A stretch of DNA of 58,795 nt from Bacteroidales bacterium (GTDB lineage Bacteria > Bacteroidota > Bacteroidia > Bacteroidales > Muribaculaceae): positions 1 to 58,795 of the forward strand of contig JAAVFV010000059.1 in NCBI GenBank assembly GCA_014800525.1. Reading direction: 5' to 3'. Shown here piece after piece: positions 8,558-18,231 of the stretch. The notes under the pieces were generated by a model that did not search any database, was not told where the DNA came from, and worked only from the letters and a program-made list of their open reading frames with translations. The translations under genes were made by a program, and so were the position numbers. Each line of letters begins with the position of its first letter. Within the stretch, counting starts at the first letter, position 1.

Positions 8558-10075
8558 TCAAAGGATGATGGTACGTGCTTTATTGCCGACCTTCACGATG
8601 AGAGTCTCACCCGGTGTGGCAGCAATCACCTCTGAAGCCGACCCGGAAGCAAGCTTAGCACCGGAGAGAGAATAGATCTCCACTACAGCATCATCAGCTA
8701 CACCTACAACACGGAATGTACCGTTGCCAAGAGGGAAGATCTCGAAGCTTCCGTCTGTGGTTTCCACAGTGGTAAGGCCCGAAACCTCACCGGCGGGAAG
8801 GAAGATCACCTCGCCGAGATCCTCTTTATCCTTCTTGTGGAAGATGCGTTTCTCGATCTCTTCAGGACTCTGGTCGGTACCACCCCAGAAGTTGCCCTGC
8901 GCATAGAGGGTCAGAGTGCTGTTGTTATAGAGGTCATAGGGAATGGAAGGATCGAAAGCAGTCTGCTGACCTTCGGGAGCCATACCGCAGTTACCGTTGT
9001 TACGGAAGATATTGTTACCGGGATTATACTCGGGAAGAGACTCATCGACAGTAACCTTACCGAAGTTGGCATGACAAGGACCGATGACAGTGGCACCCCA
9101 GAGGGAACCGTCGAATACGTTACCCTCCACATAGCATTTTGTACCGGTATCTTCCTTAGTGGAATAGATAGTGATACCCGAGCCACCATTGTTGGCATTT
9201 GACTCATAATGACAGTTGATCACCTCATTATTCTTCACCACAACATCCATGAGGTTACCGAAGATATTGATACCATAGCGGCTATCGCTAAGATAATTAC
9301 CCTCGATCACCACCTTATTCTCACCCAACATGCTGAGCATATTGGAAACCGAGAGGGCGCCGGACATGAGATACTTACCACCGATCACCTTATTGTTACG
9401 GATGATGACATCACCGTTATCGCCACCGGGAATCTCGTTGATGATAGGATAATTGCGGTTTTGAGTGCAGCAATTCTCCATATAGTTGTTCTCGATAATC
9501 TTACCGGCAGCGATGTTGGAGCCGGTGCCGATAGCGGCGAACTGAGCATTGATGATACGGTTGTTGCGGACGATATTACCGCGGCCCGAACCTACGAATG
9601 AGATTGCATTCTTAGCGCCCTCGCCATTATGATTATAGAAAGAGCAGCCCTCTATGATACCGGCTGCCGGACCACCGAAGCGAACACCTGCCTCCTCGAA
9701 ATGCACACGAGCTACTTTGATATCCGAAGTCATCTCGGAGAACATCACACCCTTGGTTTTGTTGCCTGGAGTGATCGGCATGATTGTAGCAGTATCGGCG
9801 GGTGCGAAATCAGCAGAACCCTTAACGCGGACGAGCACCTGATCACCGAGCATCACCACGGCCTTATTATCGAGTTTGAGAGCATCCCCGGCCACGATAT
9901 CGATATCTTTGGTGACCTGGAAAGTATCGCCCTTCTGGATCACACCGGAATCAGCGATTTTAGCAAGCTCTGCGAAAGTGAAGTTTGTACCGTTGCCGGG
10001 AGATGTATAGACAGGATTTGCGGCAGCTGCCACACCTGCAGTTCCGAGCAAGAGAAGTGGGAGAATCTGTTTCAT
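8558..10075 (-). CDS. Secreted right-handed beta-helix protein
   Basis: Protein of 505 residues with a signal peptide (MKQILPLLLLGTAGVAAAA). Residues from about 90 to 400 contain many short repeats of the type G-x-I-x-N-N-x-I/V (for example VRNNRI, IENNYM, IRNNKV, IEGNYL, VKNNEV, VEGNVF), which is the signature of a parallel beta-helix as in pectate lyases and related polysaccharide-active or adhesive proteins. The last 65 residues (VVEIYSLSGAKL through LIVKVGNKARTIIL) resemble a type-A T9SS sorting domain, so the protein is probably exported through the type IX system to the surface. I see no confident catalytic motif; the substrate, if any, is unknown. It is co-directional with, and directly precedes, the 169-residue secreted protein. 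Confidence 0.85.
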   Translation of the reverse strand: MKQILPLLLLGTAGVAAAANPVYTSPGNGTNFTFAELAKIADSGVIQKGDTFQVTKDIDIVAGDALKLDNKAVVMLGDQVLVRVKGSADFAPADTATIMPITPGNKTKGVMFSEMTSDIKVARVHFEEAGVRFGGPAAGIIEGCSFYNHNGEGAKNAISFVGSGRGNIVRNNRIINAQFAAIGTGSNIAAGKIIENNYMENCCTQNRNYPIINEIPGGDNGDVIIRNNKVIGGKYLMSGALSVSNMLSMLGENKVVIEGNYLSDSRYGINIFGNLMDVVVKNNEVINCHYESNANNGGSGITIYSTKEDTGTKCYVEGNVFDGSLWGATVIGPCHANFGKVTVDESLPEYNPGNNIFRNNGNCGMAPEGQQTAFDPSIPYDLYNNSTLTLYAQGNFWGGTDQSPEEIEKRIFHKKDKEDLGEVIFLPAGEVSGLTTVETTDGSFEIFPLGNGTFRVVGVADDAVVEIYSLSGAKLASGSASEVIAATPGETLIVKVGNKARTIIL

Positions 10076-10134
10076 TGTTGAATTAATATTAAGTTAAAGA
10101 TGAAATGATTTGATTAATGATTTGGTTAAGGCTT

Positions 10135-10178
10135 CAATCCCTTTCAGGGCTTGCACAGAACAAGCTTCGCGCTGACGG
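10135..10178 (+). repeat. Dispersed intergenic repeat, copy 2
   Basis: Single copy of the repeat found at 7869 and 20757-20922: CAATCCCTTTCAGGGCTTGC followed by AGCTTCGCGCTGACGG. It sits between the symporter stop (10224) and the start of the beta-helix gene (10075). Confidence 0.8.
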
Positions 10179-10223
10179 AAACATTTCTATGCAGATAAGC
10201 TCCTTCCACAAAATACGATTAAT

Positions 10224-11414
10224 TTAATTCACGGCCACCGATTTCCGGTTTCCGAAGAAGCGGTCTACGATCAGAGTCAGAGCTCCATCACCGGAGACAT
10301 TGCAGGCGGTTCCGAAGCTATCCATCGTGATGTATAGAGCGATGATTAGCGCATTATCGGCATCCGTGAAACCCAAAATGGAAGATAACACTCCGAGCGC
10401 TGCCATCACAGCTCCTCCCGGCACTCCAGGGGCGGCCACCATCGTGATTGCCAGCATCATGATGAAATTCATGAACAAGGGAAAATCATAGGGCATACCT
10501 TTCAGAATCATCAGAGCCAACGCACACGACACGATCTTCAGAGTGGAACCCGACAGATGAATCGTGGCACAAAGGGGCACTGTGAAATCAGCCACGGCGG
10601 GATCGATCCCCATGAGCTTCGTCTGCTTGAGTGTCACGGGGATAGTGGCAGCGGAAGAAGCTGTGCCAAGGGCTGTGAAATAAGCCGGAAGGATCAGCTT
10701 CAGACAATGTAATGGATTTTTACCATCAATCCAACCACCGATCAGATACTGAGCCACGAGAAGCACCACATGGAGCACGAAAATTATGCCGATAACCTTG
10801 ATGAATGTACCCAATACGCTTCCGGCCTCTCCCGAATAAGTCATATCGAGGAATATACCGAAGATATAGAATGGGAGGAAGGGGACGATCACTCCACGGA
10901 TCACCATAATGATGACATCACGACAATCGAACAATACATCGCGAAGAGCAGTGGAGGAGAGACGCGACACGCAGAGACCCAGCACGAAGGCAAGTACAAG
11001 AGAAGTGGTGACGGTCATCACAGGCTCGATTTCGAGAGTGAAGAAAGGCTGAAGAGCGTCAGAAGCCGCAGCCTCGCTGATAACCGTGCCGGGTTGAATC
11101 ACGGAGGGGAAGAGGAGAGAACCGGTGCCGTAGGCCAGGAGACCGGAGAGAATGGTGGCCACATAGGCGAGCACCACAGTGAAAACAAGCATCTTGCCCG
11201 CTCCGCGTCCGATCTCTATAATGGCAGGAGCCACAAGGGAAAGAATCAGGAACGGAATGACAAACCCGAGAAACTCACTGAAGAGCGTATTGATTGTCAC
11301 AAAAATCCGGACAGTCCATCCGGGGAGGATAAATCCAAGGCCAAGACCCGCGATGATCGCAATGACAATGTAGCCAAGCAGACCGATTCGTTTAAAAAAA
11401 GGAGGTTTAGGCAT
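10224..11414 (-). CDS. Dicarboxylate/amino acid:cation symporter
   Basis: Inner-membrane transporter of 396 residues in the DAACS (GltP/GltT/SstT) family, which moves dicarboxylates or amino acids such as Glu, Asp or Ser with Na+ or H+. About eight hydrophobic segments are visible from residue 11 onward. The re-entrant serine-rich loop is GTASSAATIPVT near residue 237, followed by the family segment PLCATIHLSGSTLKI, and later DSFGTACNVSGDGA, which corresponds to the substrate-binding NMDGT-like helix region. The usual N-M-D-G-T is not exact, so substrate preference is uncertain. It starts 27 bases after the stop of the large AlbA_2-domain gene and probably shares its transcript. Confidence 0.88.
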   Translation of the reverse strand: MPKPPFFKRIGLLGYIVIAIIAGLGLGFILPGWTVRIFVTINTLFSEFLGFVIPFLILSLVAPAIIEIGRGAGKMLVFTVVLAYVATILSGLLAYGTGSLLFPSVIQPGTVISEAAASDALQPFFTLEIEPVMTVTTSLVLAFVLGLCVSRLSSTALRDVLFDCRDVIIMVIRGVIVPFLPFYIFGIFLDMTYSGEAGSVLGTFIKVIGIIFVLHVVLLVAQYLIGGWIDGKNPLHCLKLILPAYFTALGTASSAATIPVTLKQTKLMGIDPAVADFTVPLCATIHLSGSTLKIVSCALALMILKGMPYDFPLFMNFIMMLAITMVAAPGVPGGAVMAALGVLSSILGFTDADNALIIALYITMDSFGTACNVSGDGALTLIVDRFFGNRKSVAVN

Positions 11415-11441
11415 TTTAAGATGAGATGATTAGATATTAGA

Positions 11442-14400
11442 TTATAGTTTGATGCCGAGTTTGGAGAGGATCTCATTTTCAATCTGGCCGTAAGAGCCGG
11501 AAATCTGGAAGCCGAGCGTAGTACGCTTCTGGTTGTGCATACGCTTGAGGTCTGCATGATAAGCCGAGGGGATGATTTCGCATCCGACAACGCGTGGAAC
11601 CTCCACATCCACCAAGGGAGTAGCCTGCTCGTTGACACGGCTATCAGGAATATTGGCTATATCGTCAAGCCGATATAGATGGCGTCCGGCTCCATCCTCG
11701 TAGATGGAGAGAAGAGCATCCGATTTTCGGGCCGGAGATATGAAGACGGGTTTTTTATCCGAGAAGCATTTATGATGCTGATCAGTGGGGCGTTTCAACA
11801 TCTGGTCGACGGGGACCTTGAGCACGCTGCCATCCTCATAGACGATGAGAAGCGCCCCATCCTTCTCATCGTTATTGATGGCGAGAGTGAGGAGACCATC
11901 TTCCCACTGCACATCATCGAGGCGGCTCCATGTGCCGGGGGTATGGAATCGGATATAGCCGCAGGTATCGACGCCATAACTATCGCGCCAATTATCCACT
12001 ACATTGTTTCGCAGGGAGCTTGTGGATATCCGTCTCTTCTTCTCGTCATCCTCCTTTACCTGACGGACCTTGGCAGCCCTGGCCGTGGAATCGGCCTCAT
12101 CATGGGCAATATCGGTATCGACCAAAGTGGAGGCATCCGCCTCAAAGCGTTTGAAATCGCGTTGAGCCATAAGTTCCGCCATTTCCTCCTCGGAAGAGAC
12201 AAGGAATGTGGCGCTTCCCTCACGATTCCAATAGGAATTATCAAGAAGCAGCTTTACAGGAGTCTTGGATGGGTTCACGTTGATGGCATAAATCCAATGG
12301 TCGCCGGCTTCAGGATGCTCTATTTTAATTGAGGCATTCACGCCATGCCCGAGATACATCTTGATCTGATTGCGGACATAGTTATCAAACTTATCCTTAC
12401 TGTTCTGGAAGAAAGCGAGGTCGTTGGCCAGACCGCGTGCCGTGCCATAGTCGGATACACCGAGATAGAGGGTGCCGCCGTAGGCGTTGGCCATACCGCA
12501 TATTACGCGCAGAATATTATATGTCTGAGTTTTCAGATCGGGACGCATACCATTTTCAGGAGGATACACGATGGAGGTCTTGAACTCCTTGAACGTTCCC
12601 TCCTGACCGAAGGAATAGACCTTAGGCAGCACAATCCGTAGTTTCAGAAGATTCTTGATCTGGGAGAGCACATTCTCCCGATAGGTCTCCTGGTCGAATC
12701 CCTCGGCGAGATTATAGGAAAGAGCGAGGCGTGCGATTTTACCCAGCTCGGATTTTATGGAATAGCGCGAACAGATATCCCAAAGATATGTATTATTCTC
12801 CTGTTTGCCAAGAGAATGGACCATACGCAGCTGGATCACTCCCTCCTTGAGAGTATTGGAGAGATCGATTATATCCTCATTATCATTTTCCAGACTATTG
12901 AGCCGCTCCTCGTCGATGCTGCCGTTTGTGCCGTAATAATCGAGAAGTTCGAGGAGTTCCTGACGTTGGGCGAGGTAACGGATATTTTTCTCATCCTCAA
13001 TCATCTGGGCAAGGATACGGGCCAATGAAAGATAGCCGTACGACTTGACATTGTCTGACTCCATGAGAGCCTTATGGTCGAGAATTGATATGATCTGAGA
13101 GATATATGTCTTGTTGAAATCATCCTCGGCTACGGACATGGCCTCCTCCGCGAGTTCGTCGGCCGACTCCTCGTATACTTCCTCATTGGCATAGGAGAAC
13201 AGAAGATTCTCCGCGGCGGTGCGGACATCCACCTCATCCTCAGCCATACCGATCACCTCGGCCTGGATTGACTTGGAGTTCGAACAGTCGGTGAGGCGGA
13301 CCAGCACGGTATCTTCGATATTATAGCTGATCTCGCTGTTCCAGTCGGGCACGAACACACCGAAACCTTCGCTTGTGATGCCGAGGAAAACCTGATTGGA
13401 GAGGTCGTGATATATCAGTTTGCAATCAGTCTCATGGCCAAACTGAACATTCTCGCCCACGAAATTGTCCATACCATTCATGGCATTGAACATATACATG
13501 GGTTCCTCATCGTTGGGATTGCCGTTTGAATTTACTTTCACCTTGAAGAGGAGAGGCTTGCCGTCGGCCATGAAGCTATCGAGAGTGAACGAGGGGTCGT
13601 AATGGAAAAGAGCAGTGCTTCCACCCTTGATATATGAATCGAGGTAGCCCTCTCCCTTATAGATTTCATCCTCGATACGGCAATAGAATCGATAGGGATT
13701 GTCAGGGCATTGACTGAGGACGCGGACTGTGACCTCAGCTCCGATTTCGGGATAGACCTTGCGGGGACGGTAAACGAGTTTTGTTTCCGGGGGCGACTGC
13801 AGGGCTTTCTCCACCTTTGCCCACCATTTCTTCCATGCCGGAATCTTGGAATTTCGGCCGATGGCATATTTCGAGGGATTATCGAGATATATCTGAATGT
13901 TATGCCAGTCGAGCAGATTGGCGGGGAGCACATTGCGTTCGGAGCCGAGAGCCTGAGCGGAAGCGAGAGTGATGCCTTCGGTGGAGACGGTGAAACGCAG
14001 TTTGTCGGTTTCGTACGAACGGTTGGTAAAGGTGGTATTGACCCATGGAGTTGTGGCCATACGCTGTGCGAACACCTCAAGACCCCTATTTGTGGCATCC
14101 CAATTCACTTCCGCACCTCGTGTCTGGTCGGTGACGAGGGCTCGGAATGCATGTTCCACGAGAGTGTCTGATTCGGACGCACCCTGTTGCTTGCCCATCA
14201 CATTCCGGAAGCGAACGAAGGATAGATAATGATACAACATCGACTTGTAAAGGGGAAGGTCGATGGAAGACGAATTTGTGAGGAGCAAGAGGAATGTAAT
14301 GGCCTTTATCATTCGCTCCAGCATGAGCTTGGCGTGGGGATCATCCACAGAAGCGCAGCGGTTGACGCTATCGCGGTTGCTGAGGATATAGAATTCCATG

Positions 14401-15464
14401 AAACCGGCGAAAGCTTTACGGAAAGAGGCCACTTTCCAATTACGTGCCGAAGTGCCTATAAGGTCGAGGATCTTATCGATACGGTCTTCAAGAATCGCGG
14501 GATTCATTGAGAAAATATCGATAAGGAGGTTCATCTTCCGGCTGGGGTCGTAGATATAACCGGAGTTGCCGATTTTGCGAAGGATATTATCGATTTCCTG
14601 ACCGCAGCGACGCTCCTTGAGAAGCATCAGACATTCGAGAGAGATCTCGAGTTCTTCAATTTTTTTAGCGATCCATTCCTGGAAATTCTCAAGGTCGGAG
14701 GTGTCTTTAAATTGTTGTAGGAAATCCGACTCTTCAAGCACATAAAGACATACTCTCCGGAAATCTTCCACGATGGTCATGAGGAGCTCGGGCCTCATAT
14801 TCGACCAGAGGTGAATTTTAGGAACGGCCATAATAGCCTTGATCACCCATTGTGGATCCTGACGGTCGAGGTATGCGCGGGCTTCTTCAAAAAGGGGAGC
14901 GTTTTTGAATATCGTAAGGAAATAAGAAAGTTTTGAGCCTGAAATTCCGGCGGCCGAGAGCAGTGCCTCGGGAGTGATAATATCTTTTTTGGTTTGTTTG
15001 CGTACACCCGATAGTTTGAGTACGAGTTTATTGGGGTAAGGACGTAATACGCGGCAGGAAATTTTCTGATAAGGCTGGAGGTACTGATCGGCGGCGATTT
15101 TCAGACGGAATGGCAGACCGACTTCCGTATCCAGGACATCATAATATTTCTGACCATCCGGGAGAAGACCGACAAAACGGGAGACCATAAACTGGAAATC
15201 GCGGTCTACATTATAATGATCCCAGAACATCTGGGCAAAATTCTGAACAAAAATTATATTATCGCCATGGACATCTTTGACCATGCATGGGAGTTCGGTG
15301 AGTTTTTCGAGTTGGGAAATATTTCGACGTTGCTCATCGAACATTCGGATAGGATATTGGCGGCCGTTGGCTTCTACAATAAAATATATATTGATATCCT
15401 CGCGCCGGATATCCACAATGGGAAGAGTATAGAATTTTCCCTTTTGATAATTGATGTGTTCCAT
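11442..15464 (-). CDS. Very large protein with S1-like segments and a Schlafen/AlbA_2 domain
   Basis: Cytoplasmic-looking protein of 1340 residues with no signal peptide or membrane segment. A Schlafen AlbA_2 (divergent AAA-4) domain spans about 950-1090: it opens with FKEFKTS (Glu960) and includes RVICGMANAYGGTLYLGVSD, matching the E-F-K...AMANs.GG.l.iGv.d signature. Earlier, around 560-740, two segments (GAEVTVRVLSQ and FLGITSEGFGVFVPD) look like S1/OB-type RNA-binding folds, and the N-terminal 150 residues may contain another. Acidic stretches lie around 745-775. Many Schlafen-type proteins act on tRNA or other RNA, so an RNA-related role is inferred, not shown. It has its own promoter (15572-15603) and lies just upstream of the symporter gene. 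Large AlbA_2 proteins of this length are familiar in Bacteroidales, but no function is known to me. Confidence 0.8.
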   Translation of the reverse strand: MEHINYQKGKFYTLPIVDIRREDINIYFIVEANGRQYPIRMFDEQRRNISQLEKLTELPCMVKDVHGDNIIFVQNFAQMFWDHYNVDRDFQFMVSRFVGLLPDGQKYYDVLDTEVGLPFRLKIAADQYLQPYQKISCRVLRPYPNKLVLKLSGVRKQTKKDIITPEALLSAAGISGSKLSYFLTIFKNAPLFEEARAYLDRQDPQWVIKAIMAVPKIHLWSNMRPELLMTIVEDFRRVCLYVLEESDFLQQFKDTSDLENFQEWIAKKIEELEISLECLMLLKERRCGQEIDNILRKIGNSGYIYDPSRKMNLLIDIFSMNPAILEDRIDKILDLIGTSARNWKVASFRKAFAGFMEFYILSNRDSVNRCASVDDPHAKLMLERMIKAITFLLLLTNSSSIDLPLYKSMLYHYLSFVRFRNVMGKQQGASESDTLVEHAFRALVTDQTRGAEVNWDATNRGLEVFAQRMATTPWVNTTFTNRSYETDKLRFTVSTEGITLASAQALGSERNVLPANLLDWHNIQIYLDNPSKYAIGRNSKIPAWKKWWAKVEKALQSPPETKLVYRPRKVYPEIGAEVTVRVLSQCPDNPYRFYCRIEDEIYKGEGYLDSYIKGGSTALFHYDPSFTLDSFMADGKPLLFKVKVNSNGNPNDEEPMYMFNAMNGMDNFVGENVQFGHETDCKLIYHDLSNQVFLGITSEGFGVFVPDWNSEISYNIEDTVLVRLTDCSNSKSIQAEVIGMAEDEVDVRTAAENLLFSYANEEVYEESADELAEEAMSVAEDDFNKTYISQIISILDHKALMESDNVKSYGYLSLARILAQMIEDEKNIRYLAQRQELLELLDYYGTNGSIDEERLNSLENDNEDIIDLSNTLKEGVIQLRMVHSLGKQENNTYLWDICSRYSIKSELGKIARLALSYNLAEGFDQETYRENVLSQIKNLLKLRIVLPKVYSFGQEGTFKEFKTSIVYPPENGMRPDLKTQTYNILRVICGMANAYGGTLYLGVSDYGTARGLANDLAFFQNSKDKFDNYVRNQIKMYLGHGVNASIKIEHPEAGDHWIYAINVNPSKTPVKLLLDNSYWNREGSATFLVSSEEEMAELMAQRDFKRFEADASTLVDTDIAHDEADSTARAAKVRQVKEDDEKKRRISTSSLRNNVVDNWRDSYGVDTCGYIRFHTPGTWSRLDDVQWEDGLLTLAINNDEKDGALLIVYEDGSVLKVPVDQMLKRPTDQHHKCFSDKKPVFISPARKSDALLSIYEDGAGRHLYRLDDIANIPDSRVNEQATPLVDVEVPRVVGCEIIPSAYHADLKRMHNQKRTTLGFQISGSYGQIENEILSKLGIKL

Positions 15465-15571
15465 GAAATAAAGTTATTAATGAAAAATATATGGAGCGTA
15501 CCGATGGGTAGGCTAATAATCGCCATGAAAAGGATTATTAGGTCTATGTCTCCATAGGTATATATAATCTG

Positions 15572-15603
15572 CAAAGATAATTATCTTTGTCTAATCGTGC
15601 AAA
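15572..15603 (-). promoter_or_regulatory. Promoter of the AlbA_2-domain gene, inside a palindrome
   Basis: On the minus strand TTTG (15600-15603) is followed after 20 nt by TATCTTTG (15572-15579), an ideal Bacteroidetes promoter. The -7 box forms one half of a perfect 18-bp palindrome, CAAAGATAATTATCTTTG (15572-15589), so a dimeric regulator could overlap the promoter. The leader to the ATG at 15464 is about 100 nt. Confidence 0.75.
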
Positions 15604-15686
15604 AGAAAAATCCTCCATAATCTCTAAAAATTTTATAGTAGAGATTGAAATAATCTTAGAATTTACCATAGAGTCATATCTCAAAT

Positions 15687-15726
15687 AAAAAAGGCCGGAA
15701 GCGCATAACGCGTCCCGGTCTTTTTT
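15687..15726 (-). terminator. Terminator of the LRR protein gene
   Basis: A G+C-rich stem with one bulge (about 15692-15720) is followed on the minus strand by TTTTTT. It begins 21 bases after the stop of the BspA-like gene. An A/T run on the other side means it could also work in the opposite direction. Confidence 0.75.
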
Positions 15727-15746
15727 ACGAAGGAAAAATAATGTGA

Positions 15747-17894
15747 TTAGTGATTCATTATCTTGCGAGTAGTTCCATCTGAATATTTAACGACAACAAT
15801 TCCCTTTGTCATCTCGTCAGTAGCATTTCCATCCAGAGTATATGTACCGATAACCTCACGGCTTGCAGCCTCAATTTCTTCCACTGCACCAGACTCGTCT
15901 TCGATAATGTTAGTGAATTTACGCCATATGGTATCTGACTTATAGGCATCTAAAGCCCCGGAAGGGACTATAAGAGTGATATTTGCGTACTCTTCCGGTT
16001 TACAGATATCTTCCCTTAATACGGGAGGTACTGGATTCATTACAGTGAGAGTTTTGAGTGCCGTCATATTGATGAGAGCTTGATGCCCTATTAACTTTAC
16101 AGAAGAAGGAATCGTGAGTTGAGGCATGGATTCACAATATGCAAATGCCTGATCTCCGATTGATTCCAATCCATCATTAAGAGTGATGTCTTTTAGATTT
16201 ACATCCTTTGCAAAGGCAAGGCTTTCAATTTTCCTCACGCCAGGACCAAGCGTTACGGTTTCGATTGTATTGGAATAAGCGAATGCCCATTCTCCAATCA
16301 CACGTAACTTTGCGGGAAGTTCCAACTTCTTGAATGCTGTGCCGTAAAAAGCTGTAAACCCTATTGAATCAAGTTGTTCCGGCCACTTGAAAGAATCCTC
16401 TGTAACCTTCGTGCTGTAGAATGCAGCCCGTTCAATTGTTTTGATGGAATTTGGGAGCTTTACATCATATAGATTTGTGTCGTAATTGAACATCTGATCC
16501 GGTACCACTGTAGTTCCTTCTCCTAAAACAGCCACCATTAGTCGAGTACACTGATAGAAAAGAGCCGCGCCCCATTCTTTCATTGTAGATGGGAGAGTGA
16601 CACGTCGGATTCCCTTGCATCCCAGGAATACGGAATCATCCATTTTCTCAAGTCCCTCGGCAATAGTTAAAGTGGAAATCTTTTCGTCGTAACAGAATGC
16701 CTGGAGACCTAATACTCGCATTGAAGCAGGAATCTTAACTGCCGTAAGCGCCTTACAATTCTGAAAACACATGCGGCTTACCATCTGAATACCATCACCG
16801 AAATCTATGGATTTCAGACCGGCACAGTTATAAAATGCAAGTTCACCCAGCACTCGCATTGAGGAAGGCAATGTAAGGCCGGTGATATCGTTCATTTCAA
16901 AGAACGTATAATCGTCAACTATAGCAACTCCCTCAGGGATTTCTAATTCTCCGGAGCGCCATTGAGAGAAAAGGAGACGCTTGCTGTCGGCAGAGGTAAG
17001 ATAACCGTCAGAATATTTGAAAGCCTTATTGCCGGCAACCACATTAAAATTAGTGAGGGCGCGCGAATTAGTAAAGGCCATTTGACCGATTGAATCGACA
17101 GAAGCAGGAATATCGATAGAAGTGAGTTTACTACTATACAGACATTTAGGTCCGATGATACGCAATCCCTCAGGAAGGGTAACGGATGTGAGCGGAGCAC
17201 CACGGAATGCCGATTCACCAATCTCATTCACATTTGCGGGTACTATGAAGGATGTGGCGGATTTCCCGGCCGGATAGCAGATAAGGGTGGATGCTCCTTT
17301 TTTGTAGAGAATACCATCGTTGACTGTATAGGCATCCGAGGCAACCTGAAATCCGGTCAGCCCAGTACAGTTGTACCAAGGATTGGCACCTATATGTGTT
17401 ACTTTGGCGGGGATGGTAAATTCACCAGTAAATGCTTTTGCCTCTCCGAAAGCTTCTGCTCCGATACTGATTACTGACGAGCCGAGGTCAATGCTTGAGA
17501 GATTCTCACATTTGACAAACGCTGTTTTGCCTATCTCCTCCACTGCAACCAACTTGATTGATTCAATCATGGAACTCTTGAACGCACTTTCCTCAATTAC
17601 CTTTAGATTACGGCCTGTCGTGACACTCACGATTTTCTTATTTGAGATGAAAGCGCTTTCCAGAATGCGGGTTACGGGATAGCTGCTACCCTCATAATTC
17701 ATATCATCAGGCACAGTGACATTGCCGCTGAGGGTTGTGCCTCCTAATACTCCGGCTTCCTTTGAGGCCGTATCAACGATATAGACGAAGCCGGTGGATT
17801 CATCCTTATATTGGATTTTGTCGGCCAAAGCCATGGCTGTTCCGGATATAGCCAGAAGGACAGCCACAACAAACATGTGTAAATGTTTAATCAT
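15747..17894 (-). CDS. BspA-like leucine-rich repeat surface protein
   Basis: Secreted protein of 715 residues. A signal peptide (HMFVVAVLLAISGTAMALA) is followed by roughly 20 LRR_5 (BspA/TpLRR) repeats of about 23 residues, for example ESIGDQAFAYCESMPQLTIP and RVIGEWAFAYSNTIETVTL. These fold into a solenoid that in other Bacteroidetes mediates binding to host or microbial surfaces. The last 35 residues (VIGTYTLDGNAT through VVVKYSDGTTRKIMNH) resemble the C-terminal tail of T9SS cargo, so surface display is likely. It is transcribed divergently from the WG-repeat gene across a 337-bp A+T-rich gap and ends in its own terminator. Ligand unknown. Confidence 0.9.
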   Translation of the reverse strand: MIKHLHMFVVAVLLAISGTAMALADKIQYKDESTGFVYIVDTASKEAGVLGGTTLSGNVTVPDDMNYEGSSYPVTRILESAFISNKKIVSVTTGRNLKVIEESAFKSSMIESIKLVAVEEIGKTAFVKCENLSSIDLGSSVISIGAEAFGEAKAFTGEFTIPAKVTHIGANPWYNCTGLTGFQVASDAYTVNDGILYKKGASTLICYPAGKSATSFIVPANVNEIGESAFRGAPLTSVTLPEGLRIIGPKCLYSSKLTSIDIPASVDSIGQMAFTNSRALTNFNVVAGNKAFKYSDGYLTSADSKRLLFSQWRSGELEIPEGVAIVDDYTFFEMNDITGLTLPSSMRVLGELAFYNCAGLKSIDFGDGIQMVSRMCFQNCKALTAVKIPASMRVLGLQAFCYDEKISTLTIAEGLEKMDDSVFLGCKGIRRVTLPSTMKEWGAALFYQCTRLMVAVLGEGTTVVPDQMFNYDTNLYDVKLPNSIKTIERAAFYSTKVTEDSFKWPEQLDSIGFTAFYGTAFKKLELPAKLRVIGEWAFAYSNTIETVTLGPGVRKIESLAFAKDVNLKDITLNDGLESIGDQAFAYCESMPQLTIPSSVKLIGHQALINMTALKTLTVMNPVPPVLREDICKPEEYANITLIVPSGALDAYKSDTIWRKFTNIIEDESGAVEEIEAASREVIGTYTLDGNATDEMTKGIVVVKYSDGTTRKIMNH

Positions 17895-18231
17895 ACGCTT
17901 AGGGATTAGAATTTGAAAATAAGTATTTTAGGATTTGGTATAATGTTACATAGGGGCTAAAATAGATTTAATTACCATATTTATTACTATGTGATAAAGG
18001 TAATGTAAAGTTTTTATATTACCAAATTAAATTGGAGTTGTCTGTAATAATTAATTTATGGTTATTTTCAGAGTAGTTAGAAATGGAATGAGAGATGAAA
18101 CTTGGTGAATTGGTGGTTTAGCCAATATTGTATGTATCCATAGAATCGACAGGATATTAAACGTTATAGATATGTGGAGGGTCTAAGAACTGAAACCTGA
18201 CTGATAATTTTGAACTAACAAAGGAGATATT
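17895..18231. other. Divergent intergenic region, A+T-rich
   Basis: This 337-bp gap separates the LRR gene (minus) from the WG-repeat gene (plus) and should hold both promoters. A -7-like TAATTTTG is present at 18205-18212 on the plus strand but without a clear -33. I see no convincing promoter for the LRR gene and no repeats, hairpins or small genes here. Confidence 0.4.
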
